A stretch of 64,000 bases of DNA. Origin: Chryseobacterium vrystaatense. GTDB lineage: Bacteria > Bacteroidota > Bacteroidia > Flavobacteriales > Weeksellaceae. Position numbers and translations under genes: made by a program. The notes under the pieces are model-generated. The model had not been told where the DNA came from. It did not search any database and saw nothing but the letters and a program-made list of their open reading frames with translations. The stretch spans positions 124,001 to 188,000 of the forward strand of contig NZ_JPRI01000008.1 of NCBI RefSeq assembly GCF_000737765.1. The letters run 5' to 3'. Shown here piece after piece: positions 1 to 8,085 of the stretch; positions within the stretch are counted from its first letter, which is position 1, and the number at the start of each line of letters is the position of its first letter.

Positions 1-56
1 TCATGTGATAAAATCTTATTATTTTAGTTTTTAACTAATCTATAAGCATATTTATC

Positions 57-239
57 ATGAAAAAATTAACGAAAAATGATCTGAAGAACATTAATGGAGG
101 AAACATGAGATTTCCTGACGCCAATGGTAACTGCCCTGCAGGATGGTATCTTTGTCCAAAAAACATCTGTATCAATGACAGAGGCGGCGAAAATCCTATA
201 ACGCCTTCAAGCCCTTACTACACAGCCTGCTTCGGATAA
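57..239 (+). CDS. GG-leader Cys-rich small peptide (bacteriocin-like), peptide A
   Basis: A 60-residue peptide with a basic leader (MKKLTKNDLKNINGG) ending in a double glycine at residues 14-15. This layout is typical of peptides cleaved after GG by a C39-type peptidase-transporter, and resembles the bacteriocin-like leader peptides common in Chryseobacterium. The predicted 45-residue core is rich in Gly and Pro and carries four Cys (26, 33, 38, 58), which could form two disulfides. No modification enzyme or C39 transporter lies nearby, so the exporter would have to be elsewhere. A terminator follows the stop at once. The leader is convincing; antimicrobial or signalling activity is only inferred. 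Confidence 0.75.
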   Translation: MKKLTKNDLKNINGGNMRFPDANGNCPAGWYLCPKNICINDRGGENPITPSSPYYTACFG

Positions 240-245
240 CAAAAT

Positions 246-270
246 AAAACACCTCAAATTAAGGTGTTTT
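246..270 (+). terminator. Rho-independent terminator after peptide A
   Basis: A 9-bp stem (AAAACACCT paired with AGGTGTTTT) with a 7-nt loop and a T-rich tail starts 7 nt after the peptide A stop. Confidence 0.75.
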
Positions 271-284
271 TATTTTACAATTAA

Positions 285-313
285 AAAGAGGTTGCTCAGT
301 GAACAACCTCTTT
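285..313 (-). terminator. Rho-independent terminator after peptide B
   Basis: On the minus strand, AAAGAGGTTG pairs with CAACCTCTTT around a 9-nt loop, followed by a T run. It sits about 30 nt past the peptide B stop. Together with the hairpin at 246-270 it separates the two convergent peptide genes. Confidence 0.7.
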
Positions 314-341
314 CTGTATCATTAATGATGAATATTTAGTA

Positions 342-488
342 TCATTGTGGCGGACACGCAAAATGATTAATTGTACATGGATGCCAAATACCTAAGCACC
401 ATGTTCCACAATTATCATCATCCGGAAGAATCACACCCCCTTTAATTTCTTTCAACTGATCTCTGTTGATTTTTTTTAATTTTTTCAT
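342..488 (-). CDS. GG-leader Cys-rich small peptide (bacteriocin-like), peptide B
   Basis: A 48-residue peptide translated directly from the minus strand. It begins MKKLKKINRDQLKEIKGG and ends ACPPQ. The double glycine is at residues 17-18. The 30-residue core holds four Cys (27, 31, 38, 45), an acidic DDD run and two Trp. The leader clearly resembles that of peptide A while the core is unrelated, the usual pattern for GG-leader peptide families. A possible -7 box (TATATTTG on the minus strand, 542-549) lies about 54 nt upstream, but I find no good -33 partner. The gene is short and easily missed by gene callers. Export and activity are inferred only. Confidence 0.7.
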   Translation of the reverse strand: MKKLKKINRDQLKEIKGGVILPDDDNCGTWCLGIWHPCTINHFACPPQ

Positions 489-716
489 AAATAAATGGTC
501 TTTGATTTTTTATTATTTATTGTTTGGTAATAAAACTTAGTCAAATATAATTTTTTTATTTAAAACTTATATATCGAACAATCAATTAAGCTCAATTTTA
601 TCAAATTTTAACTTTTAATCAAGAACAGCTCCTTATTATTAAAAACGTTACTTTTTTTTGACAAAAAAATATTAAAACACTTTACCCTTTCAATCATTTT
701 ATTGTTATAAAGAATT

Positions 717-2285
717 CTATTGTGCGCCGCTGGTTTTATCAACGTATGGCATTGATGGCTCATATTTCTGGTCTAAAGGTCCATAAATCGTAAAATACTT
801 TGTTTTCTTTATCACTTTTCTTGTCCTTACAATTTCAACAGCGAATGAGCTTTTGTAGAATCCTTCATTAAATATTTTAATCTGTTTATTATCTACAGCA
901 AATATATTTTTCTCAAGTTTAGAAAAATCACTTTTCCAACTTGGGTATTCAACATCTAATTCCCAGGATGCACGGTTGATAAAACGTCCATGGATGACAT
1001 CTAAAATAGGTGAACCCGGAAGAAAAACGACATTTTTATATTCTGATAAAATAGAATTCGCTTCTGAAATATATTCATAATCATTTTCTGAAATAAGCAG
1101 TCCGGAAACTGAAGGGGTATGCTTAGTAAATATGAAAGGTGAATATAAAATACTGTCTGATTGATAAGTATATTTTAACCGACATAGAGAGAATGACACC
1201 AATGAAACCACCATAAAATACAGAACCAGGTTAGTTCTATTGATAAATATGAACAGTAGTATAAAAACTAAGAAGATAGGGTTATTTCCTGCCCATGAAA
1301 TAGCAGCTGACCATCCTAACAGTAAAAGAAAAAAAACAAGTCTATTCTGAGCATCATATTTTAGAAACAGCACAAATAATATTAAAAATAAAGACCTTAT
1401 TCCCATATATTGTCCGTTATTAAAGAAAGGATATATAACAGACAGAGAAAACACCACCAATAAAGCAGCATCCAGATACTTCTTGTCTATTTTTAAAAAA
1501 TACAGAAATATCAGAAAACAAACAACCAGCAGCAAGGTCAGATTGCTTTCATATAAATAAGGAGCAAGGGCATTTTCATAAAAACCTCCTGCCACAGATA
1601 AATTAAAAACCTGTTTCCAGAAAATTTGAATATCTTCAATAATATGGTATTGGTAAATAATAAGGAGCAAAAATGAAAGTGATAGTATAAATAATAAAAG
1701 GTCTTTTTTTTCAACCTTAAAGTTTTTATAAAAATCTTTGAGAATTACAAGGAAAACACCCGCACTAAAAATAAAAAAAGACTGTTTTACAAGACCGGTA
1801 AACACCAAAAATATCAGTGTACTCCATAACCATTTTCTTTTATAAAAATAAAGGGACAGGACTCCAAAAAATATTCCGTCAATAGTATGCCAGGGTAATA
1901 TAGGGAATGTATTAAGAAATAAAATAGAAAATAGAACAGTAACATCGAACCTGACTTTTTCAAGCATGAGTTTCTGTATAACAGTAGAAATAATCAATGT
2001 TTGTATAACAACGAAGAATCTACTGATTAAAATAAAATATTCCGAAGTGACAGGAATGAACTTAAGCAGGTAATCCCAAAAAGCCAAACCAAAGAAAGGT
2101 CTTACGTAATCAAAATCTTTATAAATAATCTGTCCCTGCTGTAATCGTCCAATCATCGAAAGGATAAATCCAAGATCCCATTGATCTACGGTATAAGTAC
2201 AAATAAAACAAAAGTATAAAGCTGAAAAAAACAGCAGTCCAGTGGTAAATATTTTTGTATAATTTCTTTTTTGTAAAAAATTCAT
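717..2285 (-). CDS. Polytopic membrane protein, probable GT-C type glycosyltransferase
   Basis: A 522-residue protein that is almost wholly hydrophobic, with roughly 10-12 predicted membrane segments and a soluble C-terminal tail of about 130 residues. The first outer loop contains DQWDLGF (Asp34, Asp37). GT-C enzymes of the ArnT/PMT type, which use polyprenyl-phosphate sugars, keep an essential acidic residue in this loop. The rest is too diverged to name a substrate. It stands alone between the peptide genes and hemB, 141 nt from hemB, and is probably its own unit. No close family is recognised; an uncharacterised membrane protein of unknown function is the alternative. Confidence 0.55.
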   Translation of the reverse strand: MNFLQKRNYTKIFTTGLLFFSALYFCFICTYTVDQWDLGFILSMIGRLQQGQIIYKDFDYVRPFFGLAFWDYLLKFIPVTSEYFILISRFFVVIQTLIISTVIQKLMLEKVRFDVTVLFSILFLNTFPILPWHTIDGIFFGVLSLYFYKRKWLWSTLIFLVFTGLVKQSFFIFSAGVFLVILKDFYKNFKVEKKDLLLFILSLSFLLLIIYQYHIIEDIQIFWKQVFNLSVAGGFYENALAPYLYESNLTLLLVVCFLIFLYFLKIDKKYLDAALLVVFSLSVIYPFFNNGQYMGIRSLFLILFVLFLKYDAQNRLVFFLLLLGWSAAISWAGNNPIFLVFILLFIFINRTNLVLYFMVVSLVSFSLCRLKYTYQSDSILYSPFIFTKHTPSVSGLLISENDYEYISEANSILSEYKNVVFLPGSPILDVIHGRFINRASWELDVEYPSWKSDFSKLEKNIFAVDNKQIKIFNEGFYKSSFAVEIVRTRKVIKKTKYFTIYGPLDQKYEPSMPYVDKTSGAQ

Positions 2286-2426
2286 TTGTGTTTTAAATTT
2301 TTGAAGTCAAGCGATATTTAATACAACTGAGGAGGGTTATACTATCAATCAATAGCTGAGCAGTATTCTTCTGATTCTTTTTTAATCCAGAAAAAAAATG
2401 CTCAGCCAGTAACTTCTGTGTATTAT

Positions 2427-3419
2427 TTATGCATTGTGTAAGATCATTGCAGCCTCTTTAGCAAAATAGGTAAAGATCAAATCTGCTCCGGCTCTCTTAA
2501 AACAGGTAAGACTTTCAATGATGGTTTTATCATTATCCAGCCAACCGTTCTGGGCTGCAGCTTTTACCATTGCATATTCTCCACTTACGTTATAAACAGC
2601 AATTGGAAGATCAATGGCTTCACGTACTTTAGAAACAATATCCAGATATGGAAGTCCCGGTTTGATCATGATAATATCAGAACCTTCATCAATATCTTTA
2701 AATACTTCGTTCAACGCTTCACGGGAATTATGGAAATCCATCTGATACGTTTTCTTGTCTTTAGGAATTTCTATATTGTCTTTCGGCGCGCTGTCAAGAG
2801 CACTTCTGAAAGGTCCATAGAAAGAACTAGCATATTTTGCGGAATAGCTCAAAATTCCCACATCCGTAAATCCGCTTTCTTCTAAAGCTTCACGAATCGC
2901 CAGCACCCTTCCATCCATCATATCACTTGGTGCCACAATGTCAGCTCCTGCCTCGGCATGTGACACGGACATTCTTGCCAGTGCATCGTTGGTTGCATCA
3001 TTCATGATTTTTCCATTTTCAATAATTCCATCATGGCCATAGATGGAATAAGGATCCAAAGCAACATCCGGCATTACAATCATTTGGGGAACCGCATCTT
3101 TGATTGCTTTGATAGTTTGCTGCATCAATCCGTCTTTGTTCCAGGCTTCTTTTCCGGTATTATCTTTCAAATGTTCTGACACTTTCATGTACAGATTGAC
3201 TGATTTTACCCCTAAAGAAAATAATTCTTTACATTCTTTCACCGTCAAATCTATGCTCCTCCTGAAAATCCCCGGCATCGATGGAATCGCTTCCTGCTGG
3301 TTTTCGCCCTCCATTACGAAGATAGGCATTACAAAATCATCAGTTGTAAGGATATTTTCTCTTACTAAACTTCTGACAGATTCATTAACTCTAAGCCTTC
3401 TATTTCTTGAATGTATCAT
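2427..3419 (-). CDS. hemB: Delta-aminolevulinic acid dehydratase (porphobilinogen synthase)
   Basis: Condenses two 5-aminolevulinate molecules into porphobilinogen, the second common step of haem synthesis, in the cytoplasm. At 330 residues it is full length. Both Schiff-base lysines are visible: SYSAK (Lys195) and MIKPG (Lys253). The metal loop reads DVALDPYSIYGHDG (118-131): it is Asp-containing and lacks the three Cys of zinc enzymes, so this should be the Mg2+/monovalent-cation type. The start is the first ATG after a possible TAAATTTG box at 3448-3455. The gene diverges from the T9SS-tail gene at 3538. Confidence 0.97.
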   Translation of the reverse strand: MIHSRNRRLRVNESVRSLVRENILTTDDFVMPIFVMEGENQQEAIPSMPGIFRRSIDLTVKECKELFSLGVKSVNLYMKVSEHLKDNTGKEAWNKDGLMQQTIKAIKDAVPQMIVMPDVALDPYSIYGHDGIIENGKIMNDATNDALARMSVSHAEAGADIVAPSDMMDGRVLAIREALEESGFTDVGILSYSAKYASSFYGPFRSALDSAPKDNIEIPKDKKTYQMDFHNSREALNEVFKDIDEGSDIIMIKPGLPYLDIVSKVREAIDLPIAVYNVSGEYAMVKAAAQNGWLDNDKTIIESLTCFKRAGADLIFTYFAKEAAMILHNA

Positions 3420-3447
3420 TTTGGAATACTTTTTGAATAAGTTTCTG

Positions 3448-3455
3448 CAAATTTA
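3448..3455 (-). promoter_or_regulatory. Possible -7 box of hemB
   Basis: On the minus strand this reads TAAATTTG, matching the Bacteroidota -7 consensus TAnnTTTG, about 29 nt before the hemB start. No clear -33 TTTG is present at the right distance, so support is partial. Confidence 0.4.
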
Positions 3456-3477
3456 CTACAACTTATATAAAAAACTA

Positions 3478-3508
3478 TTGTATAGCATTGTAGAATTGTT
3501 TATTTTTG
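3478..3508 (+). promoter_or_regulatory. Bacteroidota-type promoter of the T9SS-tail protein gene
   Basis: TTG at 3478-3480, a 20-nt spacer, then TATTTTTG at 3501-3508 fit the TTTG-N19-21-TAnnTTTG pattern. The start codon follows 29 nt later. Confidence 0.6.
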
Positions 3509-3537
3509 TTTCAATACATTCGAGAAATTATAATTTG

Positions 3538-3888
3538 ATGAAAAAACTTTTACTTTTATTTCTATTTACAGGCGCTTTCGTTGGATTTTCCAACAATATG
3601 CAGGCACAGCTGAGAGAGCCGGGTTCCATCACACAGAAGTCTGATGACGGTGTATTGGTAGCCTATCCTAATCCCGCAAAAGATTTCCTTCTGATCAAAG
3701 CAAAGGATACTGCTTTAAAGATCAAAAGTGTAACTTTTTATTCTATTTTAGGAACACAGGTAGCTAATTACACGGTTAACATGAATTCCGGAGAAATCAA
3801 TATAGAAAAATTAAAACCCGGAAAATATTTGATTCGCTATATATTAAGCGATAATACCCAAAAGGTTACTCAAATTGTAAAACAATAA
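3538..3888 (+). CDS. Small secreted protein consisting mainly of a T9SS C-terminal sorting domain
   Basis: A 116-residue protein. Residues 1-24 form a Sec signal peptide (MKKLLLLFLFTGAFVGFS, cleavage near QAQ). Most of the rest is a type IX secretion sorting tail: the YPNPAKDFLLI motif at 43-53, then beta strands ending in PGKYLIRYILSDNTQKVTQIVKQ-like sequence. In T9SS substrates this tail directs export across the outer membrane and is usually removed there. Only about 18 residues separate the signal peptide from the tail, so there is hardly any cargo. The reading frame stays open far upstream into hemB, but the promoter and the signal peptide fix the start at 3538. Confidence 0.8.
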   Translation: MKKLLLLFLFTGAFVGFSNNMQAQLREPGSITQKSDDGVLVAYPNPAKDFLLIKAKDTALKIKSVTFYSILGTQVANYTVNMNSGEINIEKLKPGKYLIRYILSDNTQKVTQIVKQ

Positions 3889-3893
3889 AAATT

Positions 3894-3915
3894 AATCCTG
3901 ATAATCATCAGGATT
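3894..3915 (+). terminator. Rho-independent terminator after the T9SS-tail gene
   Basis: AATCCTGAT pairs with ATCAGGATT around a 4-nt loop, followed by a T run, 5 nt after the stop codon. Confidence 0.8.
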
Positions 3916-3998
3916 TTTTCTTTTAAATCGGTTCTCCTTTAATTTTAATATTTCCGTAACTTTCAGAACTTTTGTAGACTCATTGTAAAAACAATTTA

Positions 3999-4910
3999 AT
4001 GCTTAAAGCTGAACATATCAGAAAGACTTATAGCGCCGGGAATAAAGTGGCATTGGATGATTTCAGCATCCATGTACCTCAAGGCAGTATTTATGGTCTT
4101 CTAGGCCCGAACGGAGCCGGAAAAACATCTTTTATCCGTATCATCAACCAAATTACCCAGGCCGACTCCGGAGAGGTGTACATCAACGGGGATAAACTTA
4201 ATCCAAACCACATCAGAGATATCGGTTATATGCCTGAAGAAAGAGGGTTGTATAAAAACATGACCGTGGGCGATCAGATCCTTTATTTTGGGGAACTGAA
4301 AGGAATGACCAAAAGTGATGCCTTACAGGAAGCCAAAAAATGGTTTGAAAAATTAAACATTGACCAATGGTGGAAAAAGAAGCTTTCGGAACTTTCGAAA
4401 GGAATGGCTCAGAAGATCCAGTTTGTAGTCACTGTGCTTCACCGTCCACATCTTCTTATTCTTGATGAGCCTTTTTCAGGTTTTGATCCGGTCAATGCCA
4501 ATTTGATTAAAGATCAGATCATCGAGCTTAAAAACAACGGAACGACAATTATCCTTTCTACTCACAGAATGGAAAGCGTGGAAGAAATGTGTGATTATGT
4601 GGCACTTATCAACAACTCCAAGAAGATTATTGACGGAAGGGTTTTTGACGTAAGGGAAAAGTTTAAGAAAAATATTTTCGGAGTTACCCTTTCTGAAGTG
4701 GATCAAACTAAATTTGAAAGTTTTAAAAGCAGTTATGATATTTTCAATTTCTCCAATGAAAATAATCTTATTTCTTTTGACCTGAAAAACGAAAGCGGGC
4801 AGAATGATATCCTTCTGGAACTTGTCAACGTGGGAAAAGTGAGATCATTCGACGAGAGAATTCCGAGTATGAATGAAGTGTTTATTAATGCTGTAAGTAA
4901 TCATTCTTAA
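3999..4910 (+). CDS. ABC transporter ATP-binding protein (NatA-like, with C-terminal extension)
   Basis: A 303-residue ATPase subunit of an ABC-2 exporter. Visible are Walker A GPNGAGKT (36-43), signature LSKGMAQK (132-139), Walker B LLILDEP (152-158) and the switch His189 in STHRM. At the Q-loop position the sequence is YMPEERGLY, as in NatA-like proteins, rather than a plain Gln. About 80 residues follow the ATPase domain (DUF4162-like), which is normal for this group. The permease gene begins 4 nt after the stop, so the two are translated from one transcript. Family members export Na+, drugs or lipids; the substrate here cannot be read from the sequence. Confidence 0.88.
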   Translation: MLKAEHIRKTYSAGNKVALDDFSIHVPQGSIYGLLGPNGAGKTSFIRIINQITQADSGEVYINGDKLNPNHIRDIGYMPEERGLYKNMTVGDQILYFGELKGMTKSDALQEAKKWFEKLNIDQWWKKKLSELSKGMAQKIQFVVTVLHRPHLLILDEPFSGFDPVNANLIKDQIIELKNNGTTIILSTHRMESVEEMCDYVALINNSKKIIDGRVFDVREKFKKNIFGVTLSEVDQTKFESFKSSYDIFNFSNENNLISFDLKNESGQNDILLELVNVGKVRSFDERIPSMNEVFINAVSNHS

Positions 4911-4914
4911 TTTT

Positions 4915-6225
4915 ATGAACAATATTTATTTAATTACAAAAAGAGAATTTCTTACTCAGGTTAAGAAAAAATCCTTCATTATATTAACGCTGCTTGCTCC
5001 TCTTTTACTTGTTGGATTTGGAGCAGTGATCGGATTGATGTTTAAAGCTAACGAATCGCACAGCATTATTGAAGTGGTGGATAAAAGCGGGCTTTTTAAA
5101 AACCAGCTGAAATCTAATGACAAACTGAATTATGTCTTTGTATCTGCAGCTGATGAAAAAGCAAAAATCAATAATCTGAAAGATAATGAATCCCTTGATG
5201 GTATTCTGATTCTTCCTGAACTGAAAGATCATGATTATAACGCACTGGAAAACAGTACAAGACTTATTGTAAACTCAAAGATGGGTCTGGATACCAAACA
5301 GAAGATCGTTTCGGATATCACTGATGTCATCAAAAAAGAAAAGATCAAACAGCTTGGTATTGAAGAATCCCAGGTAAACAGTCTGGATAAAAGCTTTACT
5401 CTAAAAACCATTAATGTTGCTGATAACAATAAAGAAGATTCTGATCTTGCTTTTGGTGTCAAAAGTGGCTTAAGCATCCTTCTTATGTATGTAACCTTTA
5501 TGTTTATCATCATTTATGGGGTAAGGGTTATGCGAAGTGTACTTGAAGAGAAAAATAACCGTGTTGTAGAAATTATTATTTCTTCTGTCAAGCCCTTTGA
5601 GCTGATGATGGGTAAAATATTAGGGGTAACATTAGTGGCTCTTACTCAGTTTCTGATTTGGATTTCGATGTCTGTTATTGGGGCATTGGTTTTAAATACA
5701 GGATTTGCCTCTTTTCAGAAGAACATTCCCGGAGGAAATCAGGAACTTGCCAGCAAACTTGATATAGCACAAATCGCAACACAAATTTCCCACAGCTTAC
5801 TAGAGCTGAATATTCCACTGATCATCTTTGTATTCATTGTATTTTTCCTTTTAGGATATATTTTCTACAGTTCAATTTATGCCGCTATCGGTTCTGCTGT
5901 AGATAATGAAACAGAGACTCAGCAATTCACTTTATTTGCTATTTTACCACTTACATTAGGGATGTACGGCAGTTTTTCATTAATGAACAATCCTGATGGT
6001 CCGTTGGGCTTCTGGCTGTCTATTATTCCATTTACTTCGCCAGTTGCTATGATTGCACGAATACCTTTCGGGGTTCCTGCGTGGCAAATTGCATTGTCTA
6101 TAGCCTTATTGCTTGGAACTACTATTTTCATGATATTCTTAGCCGGAAAGATCTACCGCGTTGGGATTCTCATGTATGGTAATAAAGCGACTCTAAAGGA
6201 GATCTGGAAGTGGATCAGAGGATAA
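4915..6225 (+). CDS. ABC-2 type transporter permease (NatB-like)
   Basis: A 436-residue permease partner of the preceding ATPase. One membrane segment near residues 20-43 is followed by a large extracytoplasmic domain (about 45-180). Five or six more segments follow in the C-terminal half (starting near GLSILLMYVTFMFIII, then ILGVTLVALTQFLIWI, IPLIIFVFIVFFLLGYIF and others). This is the NatB/CcmB-like ABC-2 membrane layout. The sequence EEKNNRVVEIIISSVKP in the loop after the second segment is a recognisable mark of NatB-type permeases. The operon ends at the hairpin 6381-6406. Confidence 0.87.
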   Translation: MNNIYLITKREFLTQVKKKSFIILTLLAPLLLVGFGAVIGLMFKANESHSIIEVVDKSGLFKNQLKSNDKLNYVFVSAADEKAKINNLKDNESLDGILILPELKDHDYNALENSTRLIVNSKMGLDTKQKIVSDITDVIKKEKIKQLGIEESQVNSLDKSFTLKTINVADNNKEDSDLAFGVKSGLSILLMYVTFMFIIIYGVRVMRSVLEEKNNRVVEIIISSVKPFELMMGKILGVTLVALTQFLIWISMSVIGALVLNTGFASFQKNIPGGNQELASKLDIAQIATQISHSLLELNIPLIIFVFIVFFLLGYIFYSSIYAAIGSAVDNETETQQFTLFAILPLTLGMYGSFSLMNNPDGPLGFWLSIIPFTSPVAMIARIPFGVPAWQIALSIALLLGTTIFMIFLAGKIYRVGILMYGNKATLKEIWKWIRG

Positions 6226-6380
6226 GGTTACTCAATAAAATAGTTCTTTTGTTTTGAAAAGATCAGACGCAGTCAAACAAAATGAACCAAAAATTCAAGG
6301 CCTTCCGTTAAAATTAAAACTACAGTTTACCGGGCCAATATAGATAGGTTCGCCAACAATTTTTAATGATAAAAAACAAA

Positions 6381-6406
6381 AAACCCGGAAATTAATTTCC
6401 GGGTTT
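6381..6406. terminator. Bidirectional terminator between the ABC operon and the barrel gene
   Basis: A near-perfect palindrome, AAACCCGGAAAT-TA-ATTTCCGGGTTT, flanked by A runs on the left and T runs on the right. It can end both the rightward ABC operon and the leftward sucD-barrel transcript. Confidence 0.85.
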
Positions 6407-6431
6407 TTTTATATCTGAATAACGGGTTATT

Positions 6432-7100
6432 CTATTTGAAGATATAGCTTAAGCTTAAGCTGATTACCTGCTCAGACTTGCCTTTATTGGTACCTCCTTT
6501 TTCTTTTGCAAGATCAGGATAAGTATCTGAAAGACCTAAATCATATTTAAGAGCTAATTCTAACTGTCTTTTGTAGCTATAGCCTATTCCCAATCCAAGG
6601 GCGAAATTAAAGCTTGCTGCTTTACCGCTTACCGAAGGATATAAAGGGTCAGTAACATCCGGATCATAATAAGGTCTGCCAACAGGTGCGTTTTTAACAT
6701 TCTGACTCATCAGAAAGTTAAATCTTGGACCTATCATTCCAAAGAATTCTGATTCAGCTTCAGAAAAATACCCTTTAAAATAAATAGGTACACTCAGATA
6801 ATTATTACCATATACGGCATCATAACCATCTTTTCCTTTAGCATCTTTATCTTTTCCGGTTTCTCCAGCACCATAATACACCACTTCCGGCTGTAAATAA
6901 AACTGGTTAGCTTTCCCTATCGGGATAAGAGCCAAAGCTCCACCCTGAAATGCAAATCGGGCACCAGAAGGATTATGAGCGTTTCTTACTCTGGAGTAGT
7001 TACCTCCTGCCGTAACACCAAATCTTGTATCTTTGAAGTTGATCTGGGCGAAGGACAGGGTTGAGAGGGTCAATGCTGAGGTTAATAAAAGTTTTTTCAT
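6432..7100 (-). CDS. Outer-membrane beta-barrel protein (PorT-like family)
   Basis: A 222-residue secreted protein. The N-terminus MKKLLLTSALTLSTLSFAQ is a clear signal peptide. The mature part begins with the FGVTAGGNYS pattern and has alternating amphipathic strands (FYLQPEVVYYG, YLSVPIYFKGYF, FNFALGLGIGYSY, LELALKYDLGLSD). It ends in a hydrophobic strand with terminal Phe-Lys (SLSLSYIFK), as expected for an 8-stranded outer-membrane barrel of the porin-T/OmpW-like class. The start lies 21 nt after the sucD stop, so it probably shares the sucD transcript. No specific function can be assigned. Confidence 0.75.
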   Translation of the reverse strand: MKKLLLTSALTLSTLSFAQINFKDTRFGVTAGGNYSRVRNAHNPSGARFAFQGGALALIPIGKANQFYLQPEVVYYGAGETGKDKDAKGKDGYDAVYGNNYLSVPIYFKGYFSEAESEFFGMIGPRFNFLMSQNVKNAPVGRPYYDPDVTDPLYPSVSGKAASFNFALGLGIGYSYKRQLELALKYDLGLSDTYPDLAKEKGGTNKGKSEQVISLSLSYIFK

Positions 7101-7121
7101 ATGTTTTGTTTTGTATAGCTA

Positions 7122-7994
7122 TTATCCAAGAACTTTAGCAACGGTAACTCCAATATCAGCAGGAGAATCTACTACGTTGATTCCGTTCTCTCTCATGATC
7201 TGCATTTTTGCCTGAGCAGTATCTTCATCACCACCTACGATAGCACCAGCGTGTCCCATAGTTCTACCTTTAGGAGCAGTCTGTCCAGCGATAAATCCTA
7301 CAACCGGCTTAGTAGATCCACTAGCTTTGTACCATCTTGCAGCTTCAGCCTCAAGTCCACCACCGATTTCACCGATCATTACTACTGCTTCAGTTTCAGG
7401 ATCATTGATAAATAATTCAAGAGCTTCTCTTGTTGTAGTTCCGATGATCGGGTCACCACCGATACCGATTGCTGTAGAAACACCGTAACCAGCTTTCACC
7501 ACCTGATCAGCAGCTTCATAAGTAAGAGTACCTGATTTTGAAACGATACCTACTTTACCTTTTTTGAAAACGAATCCTGGCATGATACCAATTTTAGCTT
7601 CTTCAGAAGTAATAATTCCCGGACAGTTTGGACCGATTAATCTGCAGTCTCTGTCAGCGATGTAAGATTTTACTTTCACCATATCTGCTACAGGAATACC
7701 TTCAGTAATACATACGATAACTTTGATACCTGCTTCAGCAGCTTCCATGATCGCATCAGCAGCAAATGCAGGCGGTACGAAAATGATACTCACGTTAGCT
7801 CCGGCTTTTTCAACTGCGTCAGCTACTGTATTAAATACAGGTTTTCCTAAGTGCTCAGATCCTCCTTTTCCCGGAGTTACACCTCCTACTACGTTGGTTC
7901 CGTATTCAATCATCTGACCTGCGTGGAAAGTACCTTCGTTCCCTGTAAATCCTTGTACAATTACTTTAGAATCTTTGTTTACTAAAATTGACAT
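7122..7994 (-). CDS. sucD: Succinate-CoA ligase, ADP-forming, alpha subunit
   Basis: TCA-cycle enzyme subunit that couples succinyl-CoA cleavage to nucleotide phosphorylation. It is 290 residues, the usual length. The CoA-binding loop GFTGNEGTFH (15-24) and the phosphohistidine segment GHAGAIVGG with His248 are intact, and SKSGTLTYE (152-160) is the conserved phosphate-binding stretch. The beta subunit gene sucC is not in the window, which is common in Bacteroidota where the two are unlinked. It is placed after the lipid A block but has its own candidate promoter at 8038-8070. Confidence 0.97.
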   Translation of the reverse strand: MSILVNKDSKVIVQGFTGNEGTFHAGQMIEYGTNVVGGVTPGKGGSEHLGKPVFNTVADAVEKAGANVSIIFVPPAFAADAIMEAAEAGIKVIVCITEGIPVADMVKVKSYIADRDCRLIGPNCPGIITSEEAKIGIMPGFVFKKGKVGIVSKSGTLTYEAADQVVKAGYGVSTAIGIGGDPIIGTTTREALELFINDPETEAVVMIGEIGGGLEAEAARWYKASGSTKPVVGFIAGQTAPKGRTMGHAGAIVGGDEDTAQAKMQIMRENGINVVDSPADIGVTVAKVLG

Positions 7995-8037
7995 TTTATT
8001 GATGTTTTAATTTATTTAAATATTTTATTAATGCTCA

Positions 8038-8070
8038 CAAATTTACTTAATTTTCTTTGATTTTGGACAA
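8038..8070 (-). promoter_or_regulatory. Candidate sucD promoter
   Basis: On the minus strand TTG (8068-8070), a 22-nt spacer and TAAATTTG (8038-8045) approximate the Bacteroidota promoter. The spacer is slightly long. The start codon lies 43 nt downstream. Confidence 0.5.
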
Positions 8071-8085
8071 TACCAAGAGAATAGT

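Noticed and set aside
2355..2406. Inverted repeat GCTGAGCA/TGCTCAGC downstream of hemB
   Set aside because: The 36-nt loop and the lack of a T run on the hemB strand make it a poor terminator.
3100..3537. Upstream part of the long rightward frame ending at 3888, antisense to hemB
   Set aside because: The real gene starts at 3538, where a promoter and a clean signal peptide appear; the earlier part is only an open frame opposite hemB.
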